This document shows, piece after piece, positions 45,141 to 59,252 of a DNA stretch of 64,000 nt (within the stretch, counting starts at the first letter, position 1; each line of letters opens with the position of its first letter). The notes below the pieces were generated by a model that did no database searches, was not told the origin of the DNA, and saw only the letters and a list, made by a program, of their open reading frames with translations. The stretch spans positions 124,001-188,000 of the forward strand of contig JAHEGE010000006.1 of the NCBI GenBank assembly GCA_024639905.1. The letters are read 5' to 3'. Made by a program: the position numbers and the translations under genes. Origin of the DNA: Gammaproteobacteria bacterium (GTDB taxonomy: Bacteria; Pseudomonadota; Gammaproteobacteria; Pseudomonadales; Pseudohongiellaceae).

Positions 45141-48100
45141 ATGCGCCTCAAATGTATAAAGCTCGCGGGATTTAAGTCTTTCGTCGATCCGACGACTATC
45201 GATTTCCCTTCCAACCTCTGTTCCGTCGTGGGCCCCAATGGCTGCGGTAAGTCGAATGTGATTGATGCCGTGCGCTGGGTGATGGGCGAGAGCTCTGCCA
45301 AGAATCTGCGCGGCGAGAACATGACCGACGTCATCTTCAACGGCTCTGGTGGCCGCAAGCCGGTCGGGCAGGCGAGCGTGGAGCTCGTGTTCGACAACCA
45401 TGATCACAAGCTCACCGGCGAGTACGCGAACTTCGATGAGGTGGCGATTAAGCGCAAAGTCGATCGCGACGCGCAGTCGACCTACTCGCTCAATGGCACC
45501 AAATGTCGGCGTAAAGACATCACGGACATCTTCCTCGGCACCGGCCTCGGCGCGCGCAGCTATTCGATTATCGAACAGGGCATGGTCTCGCGACTCATCG
45601 AATCTAAGCCCGAGGAATTACGAGTCTTTATCGAAGAAGCCGCCGGCATTTCGAAATACAAAGAGCGGCGCCGCGAGACCGAGAACCGCATCAAGCGCAC
45701 GCGCGAAAACCTCGAGCGCCTAGCCGATATTCGTGACGAACTCGGGCGACAGCTCGCCCACCTGCAGCGACAGTCGGTCGCCGCCGAGAAGTATGGTGAG
45801 TTCAAGACGCAAGAACGACAGACAACAGCGAATTTGAATGCGCTCAAGTGGCGCGCCTTGGACGAAGAGATTTCGCGCAACAAGGCAGCTATTGGTGAGC
45901 AAGAGATACGACTTGAGGCGAGTATTGCCGACCAGCGTGAGGTCGATGCGAAGATCGAGCAGCGGTTGGTTGATGGCACCGAACTCGGTGACAATTTGGG
46001 CGAGGTTCAGGCGCGCTTTTATAGTCTAGGTAACGATATCGCAAGACTTGAACAGTCTATCGAGCATCAGCTAGAACGCGCCGACCAGATGCGATTCGAT
46101 CTCAATGAATCGCAGCAGCTCTTCCAGCAGACTAAAGAAGAGCTCGACACGGATCTTTCGCGCATTACCCAGATTGAATCGGAGCTCGAGCAGGTGTCTC
46201 CAGAGCTTGAGTCTGCGCGCGAAGTAGAGGCGCAGTCCGCGATGATCCTGGAAGATGCTGAAGGCGCCCTTAGGGCGTGGCAGCAAGAATGGGATACGTT
46301 TAATAAGGGCGCAGAAGCGCCTCGGCAGATCGCTGAGGTTGAGCAATCGCGTATTCAGCAGCTCGAAAATATAGTGCAGCGGGGGCTCGAACGCCGCAGG
46401 CGTCTCGATGAAGAGCGTGAGCAATTGCTCGAACAGGACGAGGATGAAACCGTCGTTGAGGCTCGCGAAGAACTAGCGTTGCTTGAGGAGTCTATCGAGA
46501 CCTTGCAGCAGCAGAGTCAGGAAGCAGGCAGCGAGATTGCTACCCGCCGATCGGAGTTTGCGGACTGCGCAGACCAGCTGGACGCGGCGCGTAGTGAGTT
46601 GCAAACCGCACGTGGCAAGCTAGCATCGCTCGATGCCTTACAGCAGGCGGCCTTGGGTTTGGACAATGAAGAGGTCAATGCCTGGCTGCGCAGTAATGGC
46701 CTAGATGACCGTCAGCGACTTGCTGAAAGCATTGCGATCGAATCTGGATGGGAGCACGCGGTAGAGTCGGTGCTCGGAGAAACCCTGCAGAGTATCTGTA
46801 TCGAAGGGCTCGACGATATCGAGTCGCTGCTGGCAGAACTCCCTGCAGGTAGAGTGGCTTTGGTTGATGTGAAAGCTGCCGCCGCCGTGATGGCGGCCTC
46901 CGAGGTCTCACTGCGCCCGCTTATTAGTCTAGTGCAGGCCGATAGCGGCATCCGCGAATTGCTGCAAGGAATTTACGCGGCCGAGACATTGGCCGAAGCA
47001 GTTGCGCAGCGCGACAAGCTTGGTGCAGGCGAGTCTATAGTAACGAAAGAGGGACTGTGGCTAGGGCGCTCATGGTTACAGCTCAAGAGTGGCGATAAGG
47101 AAGGCTCCATCGTAAAGCGTCGAGGAGTAATCGACGACCTCAACACCTCTATAGATGCGCGGTTGCAATTAACAAACAGCCTTATCGAGAGACAGGCGGA
47201 ATTGAAAGAGGCTATTGCCTTTGCCGAACAGGCGCGTGAGCAGTTGCAGCTCGATATTTCAAACAACAGTAAGGCCTATGGCAATCTCAAGTCTCAGCTC
47301 AGCGCACAGCAAGCGAAAGTAGAAGAGGCTGGCCTGCGTCGGCAGCGGATACATCACGAACTCGAAGAGCTCAATCGCCAGATCGAGACGGAACAGGAAA
47401 ACATCGCTGAATCGCGCCAGAGATTGCAAGTGGCGCTGGATTCGATGGAAGACAACATCGGCGCACGCGATGAGCTAGAGCGCGCACGCGAAGGGCATAT
47501 GCGCTCCCAGCAGGATTCAAGGGAGAAGTCCCGCCAAGACAAAGAGAGTGTTAACGCCCTTAATCTCCGCGAGCAAACCCTGCGCTCGCAGTTAGAATCC
47601 ACGCGCGGGACGATGGACCGGATGGCGACGCAGGTGCAACGTAGCCAAGAGCGGATCGATTCGTTGACGCTGCAGATTGAGGCCTCCGAGGAGCCGGTCG
47701 CGGACATGCGAAGCGAGTTGGAGTCTTTGTTGGAGAAGAGGCTCGATGTAGAGCAGGAGTTAGCGCAGGCAAAAGCCGCCTCTGATGCAAACGAGCATGC
47801 TATCCGTGGGTTAGAGGCAGAGCGCAATAGCATTCAAGAGCGCGGCAACCAAGTTCGTGAGGTGTTGATGCAAGCGCGCTTGAAGAGCGAGGGTGCGAGT
47901 GTCAAGCGAGAGGGTGTCTTAGAGCAACTTGCCGAGGCGAAATTCAATTTAGAAGCGGTGCTCAATGCTCTTCCAGAAGAGGCCTCAGTCGAATCCTGTG
48001 AAGAAGAGCTCGAGCGCTTAGCCAATCGTATCCAGCGCCTTGGGCCAATAAATCTCGCTGCGATTGATGAATACGCCCAACAGTCCGAGCGTAAGATCTA

Positions 48101-48653
48101 CTTAGACAAACAAAACGACGACCTCGAGCGTGCGCTGAATACGTTACAGAATGCGATCAAAAAGATCGACCAAGAAACACGCGCGCGGTTCAAAGAGACC
48201 TTCGACAGAGTAAACGCAGGCTTGCAGGCCCTGTTTCCTCGTGTATTTGGTGGCGGCCATGCCTATTTGGACATGACGGGTGAAGACCTCCTAGACACTG
48301 GTGTCGCGATCATGGCGCGTCCTCCCGGCAAACGTAATAGCACCATTCACCTGCTGTCCGGTGGCGAGAAAGCGATGACGGCAATCGCTTTGGTGTTCTC
48401 TATTTTCCAGCTGAATCCGTCGCCGTTCTGTATGCTCGATGAGGTCGATGCGCCGCTCGATGATGCCAATGTCGGTCGCTATGCAAACTTGGTCAAAGAG
48501 ATGTCCAAGTCGGTACAGTTCATCTTCATCACACACAATAAGATCACCATGGAGATGGCAAACCAGCTGCTTGGTGTGACGATGCACGAGCCCGGCGTCT
48601 CGCGTATTGTCGCAGTAGATGTAGAAGAGGCGGCAGAGCTGGCAGCAATGTAG
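45141..48653 (+). CDS. smc: Chromosome segregation ATPase Smc
   Basis: Smc is the ring-forming ATPase that compacts and segregates the chromosome with ScpA and ScpB (13551-15409). The 1170-residue product has Walker A GPNGCGKS (residues 31-38), long coiled coils, a central hinge (about residues 500-640), and the C-terminal signature LSGGEKAMTAIALVF followed by Walker B FCMLDEVDAPLDD. Length is typical. It is followed by zipA and ligA, as in Pseudomonas. Confidence 0.97.
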   Translation: MRLKCIKLAGFKSFVDPTTIDFPSNLCSVVGPNGCGKSNVIDAVRWVMGESSAKNLRGENMTDVIFNGSGGRKPVGQASVELVFDNHDHKLTGEYANFDEVAIKRKVDRDAQSTYSLNGTKCRRKDITDIFLGTGLGARSYSIIEQGMVSRLIESKPEELRVFIEEAAGISKYKERRRETENRIKRTRENLERLADIRDELGRQLAHLQRQSVAAEKYGEFKTQERQTTANLNALKWRALDEEISRNKAAIGEQEIRLEASIADQREVDAKIEQRLVDGTELGDNLGEVQARFYSLGNDIARLEQSIEHQLERADQMRFDLNESQQLFQQTKEELDTDLSRITQIESELEQVSPELESAREVEAQSAMILEDAEGALRAWQQEWDTFNKGAEAPRQIAEVEQSRIQQLENIVQRGLERRRRLDEEREQLLEQDEDETVVEAREELALLEESIETLQQQSQEAGSEIATRRSEFADCADQLDAARSELQTARGKLASLDALQQAALGLDNEEVNAWLRSNGLDDRQRLAESIAIESGWEHAVESVLGETLQSICIEGLDDIESLLAELPAGRVALVDVKAAAAVMAASEVSLRPLISLVQADSGIRELLQGIYAAETLAEAVAQRDKLGAGESIVTKEGLWLGRSWLQLKSGDKEGSIVKRRGVIDDLNTSIDARLQLTNSLIERQAELKEAIAFAEQAREQLQLDISNNSKAYGNLKSQLSAQQAKVEEAGLRRQRIHHELEELNRQIETEQENIAESRQRLQVALDSMEDNIGARDELERAREGHMRSQQDSREKSRQDKESVNALNLREQTLRSQLESTRGTMDRMATQVQRSQERIDSLTLQIEASEEPVADMRSELESLLEKRLDVEQELAQAKAASDANEHAIRGLEAERNSIQERGNQVREVLMQARLKSEGASVKREGVLEQLAEAKFNLEAVLNALPEEASVESCEEELERLANRIQRLGPINLAAIDEYAQQSERKIYLDKQNDDLERALNTLQNAIKKIDQETRARFKETFDRVNAGLQALFPRVFGGGHAYLDMTGEDLLDTGVAIMARPPGKRNSTIHLLSGGEKAMTAIALVFSIFQLNPSPFCMLDEVDAPLDDANVGRYANLVKEMSKSVQFIFITHNKITMEMANQLLGVTMHEPGVSRIVAVDVEEAAELAAM

Positions 48654-48751
48654 TCAGAGGCGATAGATTAGGGCGAATCAGGGCTAAAGAACCGAGCCCG
48701 AATGGCTGATAACACACTTATATTCTTCGTTATCAAGCTACAAGCGATCCT

Positions 48752-52605
<3,854 letters not shown>

Positions 52606-52632
52606 AGGCGTCTTTTCTTACAAGGAATCACA

Positions 52633-53409
52633 ATGAGTTGGTGGGGTAAAGTAGTTGGCGGCACCTTCGGGTTTATGCTCGCAGGTCCCTTAGGCGCTCT
52701 GATGGGTGCTGCGGTTGGGAATTATTTCGATGGCGGTGTTGTCTCGGCTGGCGGCCGGCTAGGGCTCGGCGAGACCGAGCGCGTGCAATCGGCGTTCTTC
52801 ACCACAACCTTTGCACTGATGGGGTATGTCGCAAAGAGCGATGGTCGGGTGACGCGCGATGAGATCGCCGTCGCCGAGCGGGTTATGGATCAGATGCGCC
52901 TTAACGCGACCCAGCGCAAGGTGGCCATTAAGCTTTTCGAGCAAGGTAAGGCAGATGATTTCCCAGCGCAGGCTATTCTCGCGCAGTTTCGCCGCGAATC
53001 GTTCCGGCGTTCGAGCTTGGTGCAAATGCTGCTGGAGATCGTTGCGGCGACCGCCTTGGCAGACGGAGTGCTGCACGCGCAAGAGCGCGCGACTCTAGAA
53101 GAGGTCGCCGCGGCTTTAGGCGTGAGCGCCTCTCGCCTGGATGCCTTGCTGACTCGAGTCTCGGGTCAAGCTGGGTTCGAAGACGCGGACGCGAGTGGAG
53201 AGAAGCTGAAGGCTGCCTATGCGCTGCTTGCGCTTAAGAATACGGCCGACATGAGCGAGGTGAAGCGCGCCTATCGACGCCAGATGAGCCAGCACCACCC
53301 CGACAAACTCGTCGCCAAGGGCTTGCCCGAAGAGATGATCGATATCGCGACGCGTAAGACGCAGGCAATCAAATCTGCTTACGATCTCATTCGTAAAGCC
53401 AGAGCTTAG
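52633..53409 (+). CDS. djlA: DnaJ-like co-chaperone DjlA
   Basis: The 258-residue product has an N-terminal glycine-rich membrane segment (VGGTFGFMLAGPLGALMGAA), a TerB-like helical domain (KSDGRVTRDEIAVAERVM), and a C-terminal J domain with the HPD tripeptide (SQHHPDKL) for stimulating DnaK. This is the DjlA architecture. AAGGA precedes the ATG. Its stop overlaps the convergent efflux gene by 4 nt. Confidence 0.92.
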   Translation: MSWWGKVVGGTFGFMLAGPLGALMGAAVGNYFDGGVVSAGGRLGLGETERVQSAFFTTTFALMGYVAKSDGRVTRDEIAVAERVMDQMRLNATQRKVAIKLFEQGKADDFPAQAILAQFRRESFRRSSLVQMLLEIVAATALADGVLHAQERATLEEVAAALGVSASRLDALLTRVSGQAGFEDADASGEKLKAAYALLALKNTADMSEVKRAYRRQMSQHHPDKLVAKGLPEEMIDIATRKTQAIKSAYDLIRKARA

Positions 53410-54602
53410 TCTGCGTGCGGCGGGGTTATCTCAGAGAGCCTCTTCAGCACGCGAACACACACCACGGCACTCTCGTCGCTTAGACTCTCTGCGAGCCGCT
53501 GTGCGCGTTGCTGCTGGTCGTCTTGGGTTATTACGAGGTCTATCTCTATACCTGCGTCAAGGTAGTGCAGATCGAAGGCGAGCGCTGTGGTGTCCGCGTC
53601 GGTCGAGGATAGTGTGCGCCACTGTGTTTCTATTCGCTCGCTAATTTGTCTGCGCGTCGGAATCAATTGGGTTTTTGAATGCGGCAGATCGTGGTCCGGA
53701 TTGCCTTGTGGATCGATATGCGGGATCACCTCGGCGATGTCGCTGAATGCCTGTCGCAGGCGTTGAGCGGCAAGCGCGCCTATATGATGTCCTTCCGAGA
53801 CGGAGATGCGTGGGCTGACCACAAGGTGAACCTCGATAATCGCGCGTCCGCCAGAGAGGCGTGATCGAAGATCGGTAAGACCTAAAACTCCTGGGGTTTG
53901 CCTTAGGCATTGCTCGAGTGATGCCCTGCGTTCATCGGGCAAGGCGCCGTCGACGAGCTCACTGAGGCTCTCACTAAAAAGCTCCCAGCCAATCTTAGCG
54001 ATGAGGATAGCAACGACCACGGCTGCTAACGTGTCGAGCCAGACGATGCCCGCTTGCGCGCCGACGATGCCGATCAGCACTGCAATCGACGAGAATGCGT
54101 CACTGCGGCTGTGCCAGGCGTTCGCTCGCAGCAGGCTCGAATTCAACTTCTCCGCCACCGCAAGCGTGTAGCGGTATATCCATTCTTTGCCCGCGATCGA
54201 GAGGGCCGCTATTAAGGCGCCGGAAAGAGCCGGTTTTACTAGGTCCTCGAGCGCGTTGAGCCTAAGGAATGCGTCATACACTAATATGCCCGCTGTGCAG
54301 AAGAAGACGATGCCCATCACGCTGGTGCCTACGGCCTCGAAGCGGCCATGCCCATAGGGGTGGCCGCGATCTGGCGCGGCGTAGGCGACGCGCGCGACGA
54401 CTAAGACGAAAACGTCTGTTGCGGCATCGGTTAGTGAATGAATGCCATCGGCAATGAGAGCGAATGAAGAGGTCAGGGCGCCTCCAGCAATCTTGGCGAC
54501 ACCAAGGACGATGTCCAGGAGCATGCCGATGAGCGTGACTCGAGTGGCTTCATCACGCACGCGCTGATGCGATTGGTCGGACTCTGTTGAGGATAGGCTC
54601 AT
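53406..54602 (-). CDS. Cation diffusion facilitator (FieF/CDF type)
   Basis: The 398-residue protein is a CDF metal/proton antiporter, likely exporting Zn, Fe or Mn. It has six spans, the transport-site motifs ADGIHSLTDAATD and AWHSRSDAFSS, and a cytoplasmic domain with EVHLVVSP and histidines. A C-terminal extension of about 100 residues goes beyond the standard domain. I set the start at ATG 54602, since the longer ORF (to 54689) would run through the terminator at 54637-54670; no clear ribosome binding site is visible. Confidence 0.85.
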   Translation of the reverse strand: MSLSSTESDQSHQRVRDEATRVTLIGMLLDIVLGVAKIAGGALTSSFALIADGIHSLTDAATDVFVLVVARVAYAAPDRGHPYGHGRFEAVGTSVMGIVFFCTAGILVYDAFLRLNALEDLVKPALSGALIAALSIAGKEWIYRYTLAVAEKLNSSLLRANAWHSRSDAFSSIAVLIGIVGAQAGIVWLDTLAAVVVAILIAKIGWELFSESLSELVDGALPDERRASLEQCLRQTPGVLGLTDLRSRLSGGRAIIEVHLVVSPRISVSEGHHIGALAAQRLRQAFSDIAEVIPHIDPQGNPDHDLPHSKTQLIPTRRQISERIETQWRTLSSTDADTTALAFDLHYLDAGIEIDLVITQDDQQQRAQRLAESLSDESAVVCVRVLKRLSEITPPHAD

Positions 54603-54636
54603 TGGGGAGAGGTTAGCAGGGCGTATGGGATTAGAC

Positions 54637-54670
54637 AAAGAAAAGCCCGCGATGGTGACATCGCGGGCTT
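54637..54670 (-). terminator. Rho-independent terminator after the M16 peptidase gene
   Basis: AAGCCCGCGATG (54643-54654) and CATCGCGGGCTT (54659-54670) form a perfect 12-bp stem with loop GTGA, followed on the minus strand by TTTTCTTTG. It lies about 190 bp beyond the M16 peptidase stop codon. The stretch 54671-54860 between them is AT-rich and holds no convincing gene. Confidence 0.85.
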
Positions 54671-54860
54671 CAGACACTAGGTCCTTCAAGGAGAACTCTG
54701 CCGAGCGCTCAATCTATCAAGGGAGAGATAAATGGCTCAAAACCCACAATTTTGAATGCAATCTACCTACACTTAATAAGACAGGGCCTTTCCCGCTGAG
54801 TTCCCCTAAATCGGCAAGTTTTTTTGATTTTTAGAATATTCTCTAAATTCTTGAAATTAA

Positions 54861-57794
54861 TCATATTTTAAGTATTTCAAGACCTTCTATCTCCAGGGTA
54901 TCGGCAGCGGATGCCGAGGTGATGACTGCAAGAGACGGCTTAACCCCGACGAAATAGCGCTCCGCGACGCCGCGTAGGTCGGCGAGTGTCGTTGAGAGCA
55001 CTGTTTCACGGAAACGCATACGCTGCTCGAGGCTACGGTGGAACACGCGATTATAGAATGCAGCCTTGGCCTCACCTGCAGGTGAGGAAGGCTTGTCCAT
55101 CGCGGCAATAACGCCAAGAATCGCCTCCTCTAATTGATTGTCAGAGTGACTCGCGTTGAGTAGCCAATCGATAGAGCGTTCGAAATCGGCGAGTGTCTCG
55201 GCTAGGCGCGGATCGCGGTAGCTGTAGAACCTAAACGACGCTGAGCTTGCGTCTTGGCTTGCGCCGCCGCCATACGCGCCGCCTTTCTCACGAATCGCGC
55301 TGTGTAGAAACCCATTACGAAGATAGCCTGCAAGGACCTGTAGCGTTGCATGATCACGATGCTGTGATGGCACAGTTGGGTAGGCCGTTGCGCAAAAATT
55401 CACTTGGGTGGAGGTTGTCCACGCCTGAGTGACTGGGGTGCGAGTTGCGGGGAGTGTGAACGGCGAGACGTTCTGCAGCTCTGCGCCTCCTGTCCACAGG
55501 GGCTGCAGGGGCGTCGTCAACACGCTCGATAGGCCCGGCTCACCGATAACTAGGAATTGCCTGGGAGCCGACTTTAGCAGCGTATGCAACGCTTCGAAGC
55601 GTCGGAGTAACGCTTGTCGTTCGGCGGGCTCGCGCAGCGCTTCTCGCAGTGTTTTAAGTCTGCCTAAGCCTTCGAGCCCAGCATAACGGTGATGCATTTG
55701 TGCGGTAGGCGACAACCCACTACTCGCGGCACTCATAGCCAGAGAGTGTCCGGAGCCGGTGATGCTGCTCAACTTGCGGGTGGTAATTTGGTCAACCAAT
55801 TCAGCGATACGCTGTTCTTCATCGAAACGCACCTCGGCGATGGTCTCCGCAAGCAGCGCGCTCAATTGATCGTAATTTGCGGTGAGGCACTTTGATGAGA
55901 AAGTCAGCGTTGCCTGGACCTTTTGCTCATCGTCTTGTGCGCTTTTAATGCTGCTAAAGCAGTTGAGTCCGCCACAGACGCTAGCTTGCCATGCTTGCGT
56001 CTCAGCATAGCTGCGAGAACCTACGCCGAGCTCCGTGATGCAAGTCGTATACAGAGGCAGTATTTCGATGAGGTCAGGGCTTAGCGCGGGCAGCGAGTAG
56101 ACGACCTGCTGATAGGCCAGTCCATTAGTGCCTTGTCCATAGAAGCTGATCTCACCTACGCCTGGCACAGTGGTTGTTTCCGCCGTGGGTTCGGTGAGTG
56201 TGGCGGGCACATCTTCCTTGCCTACCTTAGGCAGTAGCGAAGGATCATCCTCGGCGTTCTGGCGCGCATCGAGGGCTATGCTGCGGTCCAAAATCGACTG
56301 GGTTTGTGCGTCGGTGAGAGAGGCTTTTATAGCGCTAAGCTTAGCCTTCTCAGCGGCGCTCTTGCGATCGGCAAGCGAGTAGTCTGGGCTCAAGGTGAGA
56401 GTGAGGCGGTGCGTGTTCGACAGCAAAAGCTCCCGAATTAACCGCGGGATAAAGTCTGGATCGGACACGTCCTCGCGAAGCTGCGCGAGTACAGGATCGA
56501 TGTCCATAAGCTCTATCGGGTCGCCGCGATGGATAGCGCTCGATAGCCCCCCAAGAATGAGCTGCAGCCCATAAGGGTAGCTATCACCAGCGACTTCACG
56601 GTGGCTCAACTCCAGCTGATGTAGCGCAGAGAGCACGTGGTCTTGATCGATGCCCTGTGTCGCTAAGGTCTCGAGGGTGTCAAGAATCAAGGCCTCCACG
56701 GCCAGGGTTGAGCCCGCCGCACAGCCCTCGAGCCCTGCCATGAAGCTCATCTCGCGATTAGAATCTTCCAACCCGCACATCGGAGAGGGGGAACTGCCGA
56801 GTTCTGATGTCTCGAGCGCGGCGAGCAGCGGACTGCCGCTGTTGTCGAGCAAGACAGCAGTAAGCAACTCGGCACGGAATAAGGCGAGGCTATCGCTGCT
56901 TTTACCCAGCAGCCAGCCGACGACGACGTGGCCCTGTTCGGACTCCTGTTCCTCGGCCGCAAATGCTTCCTCGACGCGGATGGGCGCAAAATAACGTTTC
57001 TCATCGGGGATAGAGACGGTCTCTTCGAGTCGCTGGAATCGATGCAGCGCGAGTGTCTCGAATCGGGCCTGATGGTCCTGGGCGGGAATGTCCCCGTAGG
57101 TCATGAATACCGCATTGCTCGGATGATAGTGGGTGCGATAGAACGCCTTGAGGTCGTCATAGCTCAAATCGGGGATGTCATCTGGCTCGCCACCGCTGTT
57201 GAAGTGATAGGTCGTCGTGGGGAATAGGTATTTGCTAAGCGCCTGCCAGAGCACGCTGTTCGTAGAGCTCATGGCGCCTTTCATTTCGTTGTATACGACG
57301 CCCTTATACTGTAATTCGCTGGTGGGATCGTCGAGAGTTTCGAACTCAAGGCGGTGCCCTTCTTGAGCAAAATCGAGCGGGTCGAGACGCGAGAAAAAAG
57401 CGGCATCCAGATAGACTTCGAGTAGGTTGTCGAAGTCTTTGCGATTCTTGCTGGCGAACGGGTAGGCGGTCCAGTCGCTGCTAGTGAACGCGTTCATGAA
57501 CGTGTTCAACGAGCGGCGAATCATCATGAAGAAAGGATCGCGGACCGGGTATTTTTCACTGCCGCAGAGTGCCGTGTGCTCGAGGATATGAGCGACGCCA
57601 TTGGAGTTTGTGGGGACTGTGCGAAAGCCTACAAGGAAGACGTTCTCGTCATTAGCGCTCGCAAGATGGTAATGCACTGCCCCAGTTTTCTTGTGGAGAT
57701 AGTGTTCCATCACGACGTTAAGTGATTCTATGTGTTCACTGCGCTGCCACTCGAAAGCTGGGTGGGCGGGAGAAGGACTTGTAATCTTTGTCAT
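54861..57794 (-). CDS. M16 family metallopeptidase, presequence-protease (PreP) type
   Basis: The 977-residue zinc peptidase has the inverted HxxEH motif HILEH (residues 69-73) with the downstream glutamate in the YNEMKGAMSS region, and the double-domain clam-shell layout of the PreP/M16C branch (DPFFMMIRRSLNTFMNAFT; YPFASKNRKDFDNLLEVYLDA). No signal peptide is seen, so it is probably cytoplasmic and degrades peptides. It overlaps the ylqF stop by 4 nt, indicating one transcript ending at the terminator near 54640. Confidence 0.92.
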   Translation of the reverse strand: MTKITSPSPAHPAFEWQRSEHIESLNVVMEHYLHKKTGAVHYHLASANDENVFLVGFRTVPTNSNGVAHILEHTALCGSEKYPVRDPFFMMIRRSLNTFMNAFTSSDWTAYPFASKNRKDFDNLLEVYLDAAFFSRLDPLDFAQEGHRLEFETLDDPTSELQYKGVVYNEMKGAMSSTNSVLWQALSKYLFPTTTYHFNSGGEPDDIPDLSYDDLKAFYRTHYHPSNAVFMTYGDIPAQDHQARFETLALHRFQRLEETVSIPDEKRYFAPIRVEEAFAAEEQESEQGHVVVGWLLGKSSDSLALFRAELLTAVLLDNSGSPLLAALETSELGSSPSPMCGLEDSNREMSFMAGLEGCAAGSTLAVEALILDTLETLATQGIDQDHVLSALHQLELSHREVAGDSYPYGLQLILGGLSSAIHRGDPIELMDIDPVLAQLREDVSDPDFIPRLIRELLLSNTHRLTLTLSPDYSLADRKSAAEKAKLSAIKASLTDAQTQSILDRSIALDARQNAEDDPSLLPKVGKEDVPATLTEPTAETTTVPGVGEISFYGQGTNGLAYQQVVYSLPALSPDLIEILPLYTTCITELGVGSRSYAETQAWQASVCGGLNCFSSIKSAQDDEQKVQATLTFSSKCLTANYDQLSALLAETIAEVRFDEEQRIAELVDQITTRKLSSITGSGHSLAMSAASSGLSPTAQMHHRYAGLEGLGRLKTLREALREPAERQALLRRFEALHTLLKSAPRQFLVIGEPGLSSVLTTPLQPLWTGGAELQNVSPFTLPATRTPVTQAWTTSTQVNFCATAYPTVPSQHRDHATLQVLAGYLRNGFLHSAIREKGGAYGGGASQDASSASFRFYSYRDPRLAETLADFERSIDWLLNASHSDNQLEEAILGVIAAMDKPSSPAGEAKAAFYNRVFHRSLEQRMRFRETVLSTTLADLRGVAERYFVGVKPSLAVITSASAADTLEIEGLEILKI

Positions 57795-58675
57795 GAATGC
57801 TCGTTTTCCAATGTGGGTTCGATACTGCTGGTCTGTGATGTACGCACGGGCGCACGCTCTAGACTAAAGCGGCCGAGTTTGCCCGACCTAAATTCGTTAA
57901 GCAAAGCCTCGGACGCTTTGTGCCAGTCTACGCGCCCCCCAGCTTTAATGCAGGCGCGGGCGGCTGCGATGGCTTGCATAACGGTCTCTGCATCGTTGGC
58001 GCTCGCCGGCAAGTCGAAGCGTTGTTCCAATCGCGTGCGGTAATGCGTCAGGAGTTCTTCAGCGAGAAACCATGCAACGTCCTCGGCTTCTACAGCGGTA
58101 TTGCGAATGGTCCCGGTAGCCGCCAAACGATAGGCTGCGATCTGGTCTTCTAATTTGGGCCACATAAGTCCCGGCGTATCGACCAAATGCCAGTGGTCGT
58201 CGAGCCTCACGCGCTGCTGGGTTTGGGTCACAGCGGGTTCGTTACCTGTCTTTGCGAGTTTGCGGCCGCATAAATTGTTGAGCAAGGTAGACTTGCCAAC
58301 ATTGGGGATTCCACCTATGAGCAGTTGCTGGCGTTCGCCGATGGGCATGTCATTCGCTTGGAACAGTTTGCGGGCCGCGAGGATGAGTTGAGCTGCGTCG
58401 AGCTGTGATTCGTGGCCATTAATGAGGCACAGCGAACGCGGTTGAGCATTGAAGTAGCGTGCCCATTGTTCGGTGATAGCGGGTTCAGCGAGGTCGGCCT
58501 TGTTGAGAATTCGAATGCGCGGGTGCTCCGCGCAGAGCGCTGCGAAATGGGGATTGGAGCTGGCCTGTGGCGACCGCGCGTCTAGCACTTCGATGACTGC
58601 TTGAGTGCGCTGCAAGGTCTTGACGACTTCCTTGCTCGCCTTGTGCATGTGGCCTGGGTACCAGGAGAGAGCCAT
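57791..58675 (-). CDS. ylqF: Ribosome biogenesis GTPase YlqF/RbgA
   Basis: The 294-residue circularly permuted GTPase has the G4 motif NKADLAE before the P-loop GGIPNVGKSTLLNNL and G3 DTPGLMWPK. The start MALSWYPGHMHKASKEV is typical. YlqF/RbgA acts in late 50S assembly (known in Bacillus; role in Proteobacteria less clear). A TATACT -10 box (minus, 58703-58708) lies about 28 nt upstream. The first gene of a two-gene operon with the M16 peptidase. Confidence 0.92.
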   Translation of the reverse strand: MALSWYPGHMHKASKEVVKTLQRTQAVIEVLDARSPQASSNPHFAALCAEHPRIRILNKADLAEPAITEQWARYFNAQPRSLCLINGHESQLDAAQLILAARKLFQANDMPIGERQQLLIGGIPNVGKSTLLNNLCGRKLAKTGNEPAVTQTQQRVRLDDHWHLVDTPGLMWPKLEDQIAAYRLAATGTIRNTAVEAEDVAWFLAEELLTHYRTRLEQRFDLPASANDAETVMQAIAAARACIKAGGRVDWHKASEALLNEFRSGKLGRFSLERAPVRTSQTSSIEPTLENEHS

Positions 58676-58787
58676 AGTGGTTTCCGATTTGCGGGGGGGC
58701 TAAGTATAACGGCTGTGGCTCTAGTTTGCGCGGCTGCCATTCGTTATCCTGACAGCCTGTAGTAATGAGTTAACCAGAGACAGGCTT

Positions 58788-59135
58788 ATGGAATTTGTAT
58801 CAAACGGCGCATCGAACAGAGAACCCGCGGGTGCGGTAGCCGCTGCTATGCGAGCGGTGCTCGTCGCTGCATTGGCGCCAGTGCACCTAGAATTCGAAAA
58901 TGAGAGTGCGAACCATGCCGGCCCAGCGACAGATTCGCACTTCAAGCTGGTTTTGGTCGCGCCTGATTTTGAGGGTTTGAGCCGGGTAAAGCGCCATCAG
59001 CGTGTCTATGCCATGCTCGCCTCCTTCTTGGAAGGTGGCGTCCATGCCCTGTCGCTTCACTTGCACACCCCGGCCGAATGGGAGGCGCGGGGGGGAGTGG
59101 TCGCTGCGTCGCCAGCGTGCGCAGGTGGGTCCTAG
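58788..59135 (+). CDS. BolA family protein
   Basis: The 115-residue product matches the BolA fold: PVHLEFENESANHAGP, SHFKLVLVAPDFEG, VKRHQRVYAML and HALSLHLHTPAEWEA. BolA proteins pair with monothiol glutaredoxins around an Fe-S cluster and affect morphology and stress responses. The histidine in RHQRVY is the usual metal-site residue. A short unconserved tail follows EW. The ribosome binding site is weak. Confidence 0.88.
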   Translation: MEFVSNGASNREPAGAVAAAMRAVLVAALAPVHLEFENESANHAGPATDSHFKLVLVAPDFEGLSRVKRHQRVYAMLASFLEGGVHALSLHLHTPAEWEARGGVVAASPACAGGS

Positions 59136-59252
59136 CTGCCCAGATAAGTTGTGGGATTTGTCTAGGCTCATGTGTCGCACTCTTGTTTCAGTCCCGTCGC
59201 CGAGGCTTTGTGGGGCTAGGGATTCTCACAGTCAATCGGTTACCATTGGCTA

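Noticed and set aside
54765-54866. 33-codon minus-strand ORF overlapping the M16 stop by ATGA
   Set aside because: No similarity to a known family, biased by AT-rich sequence, and no ribosome binding site; mentioned only as part of the tail observation.
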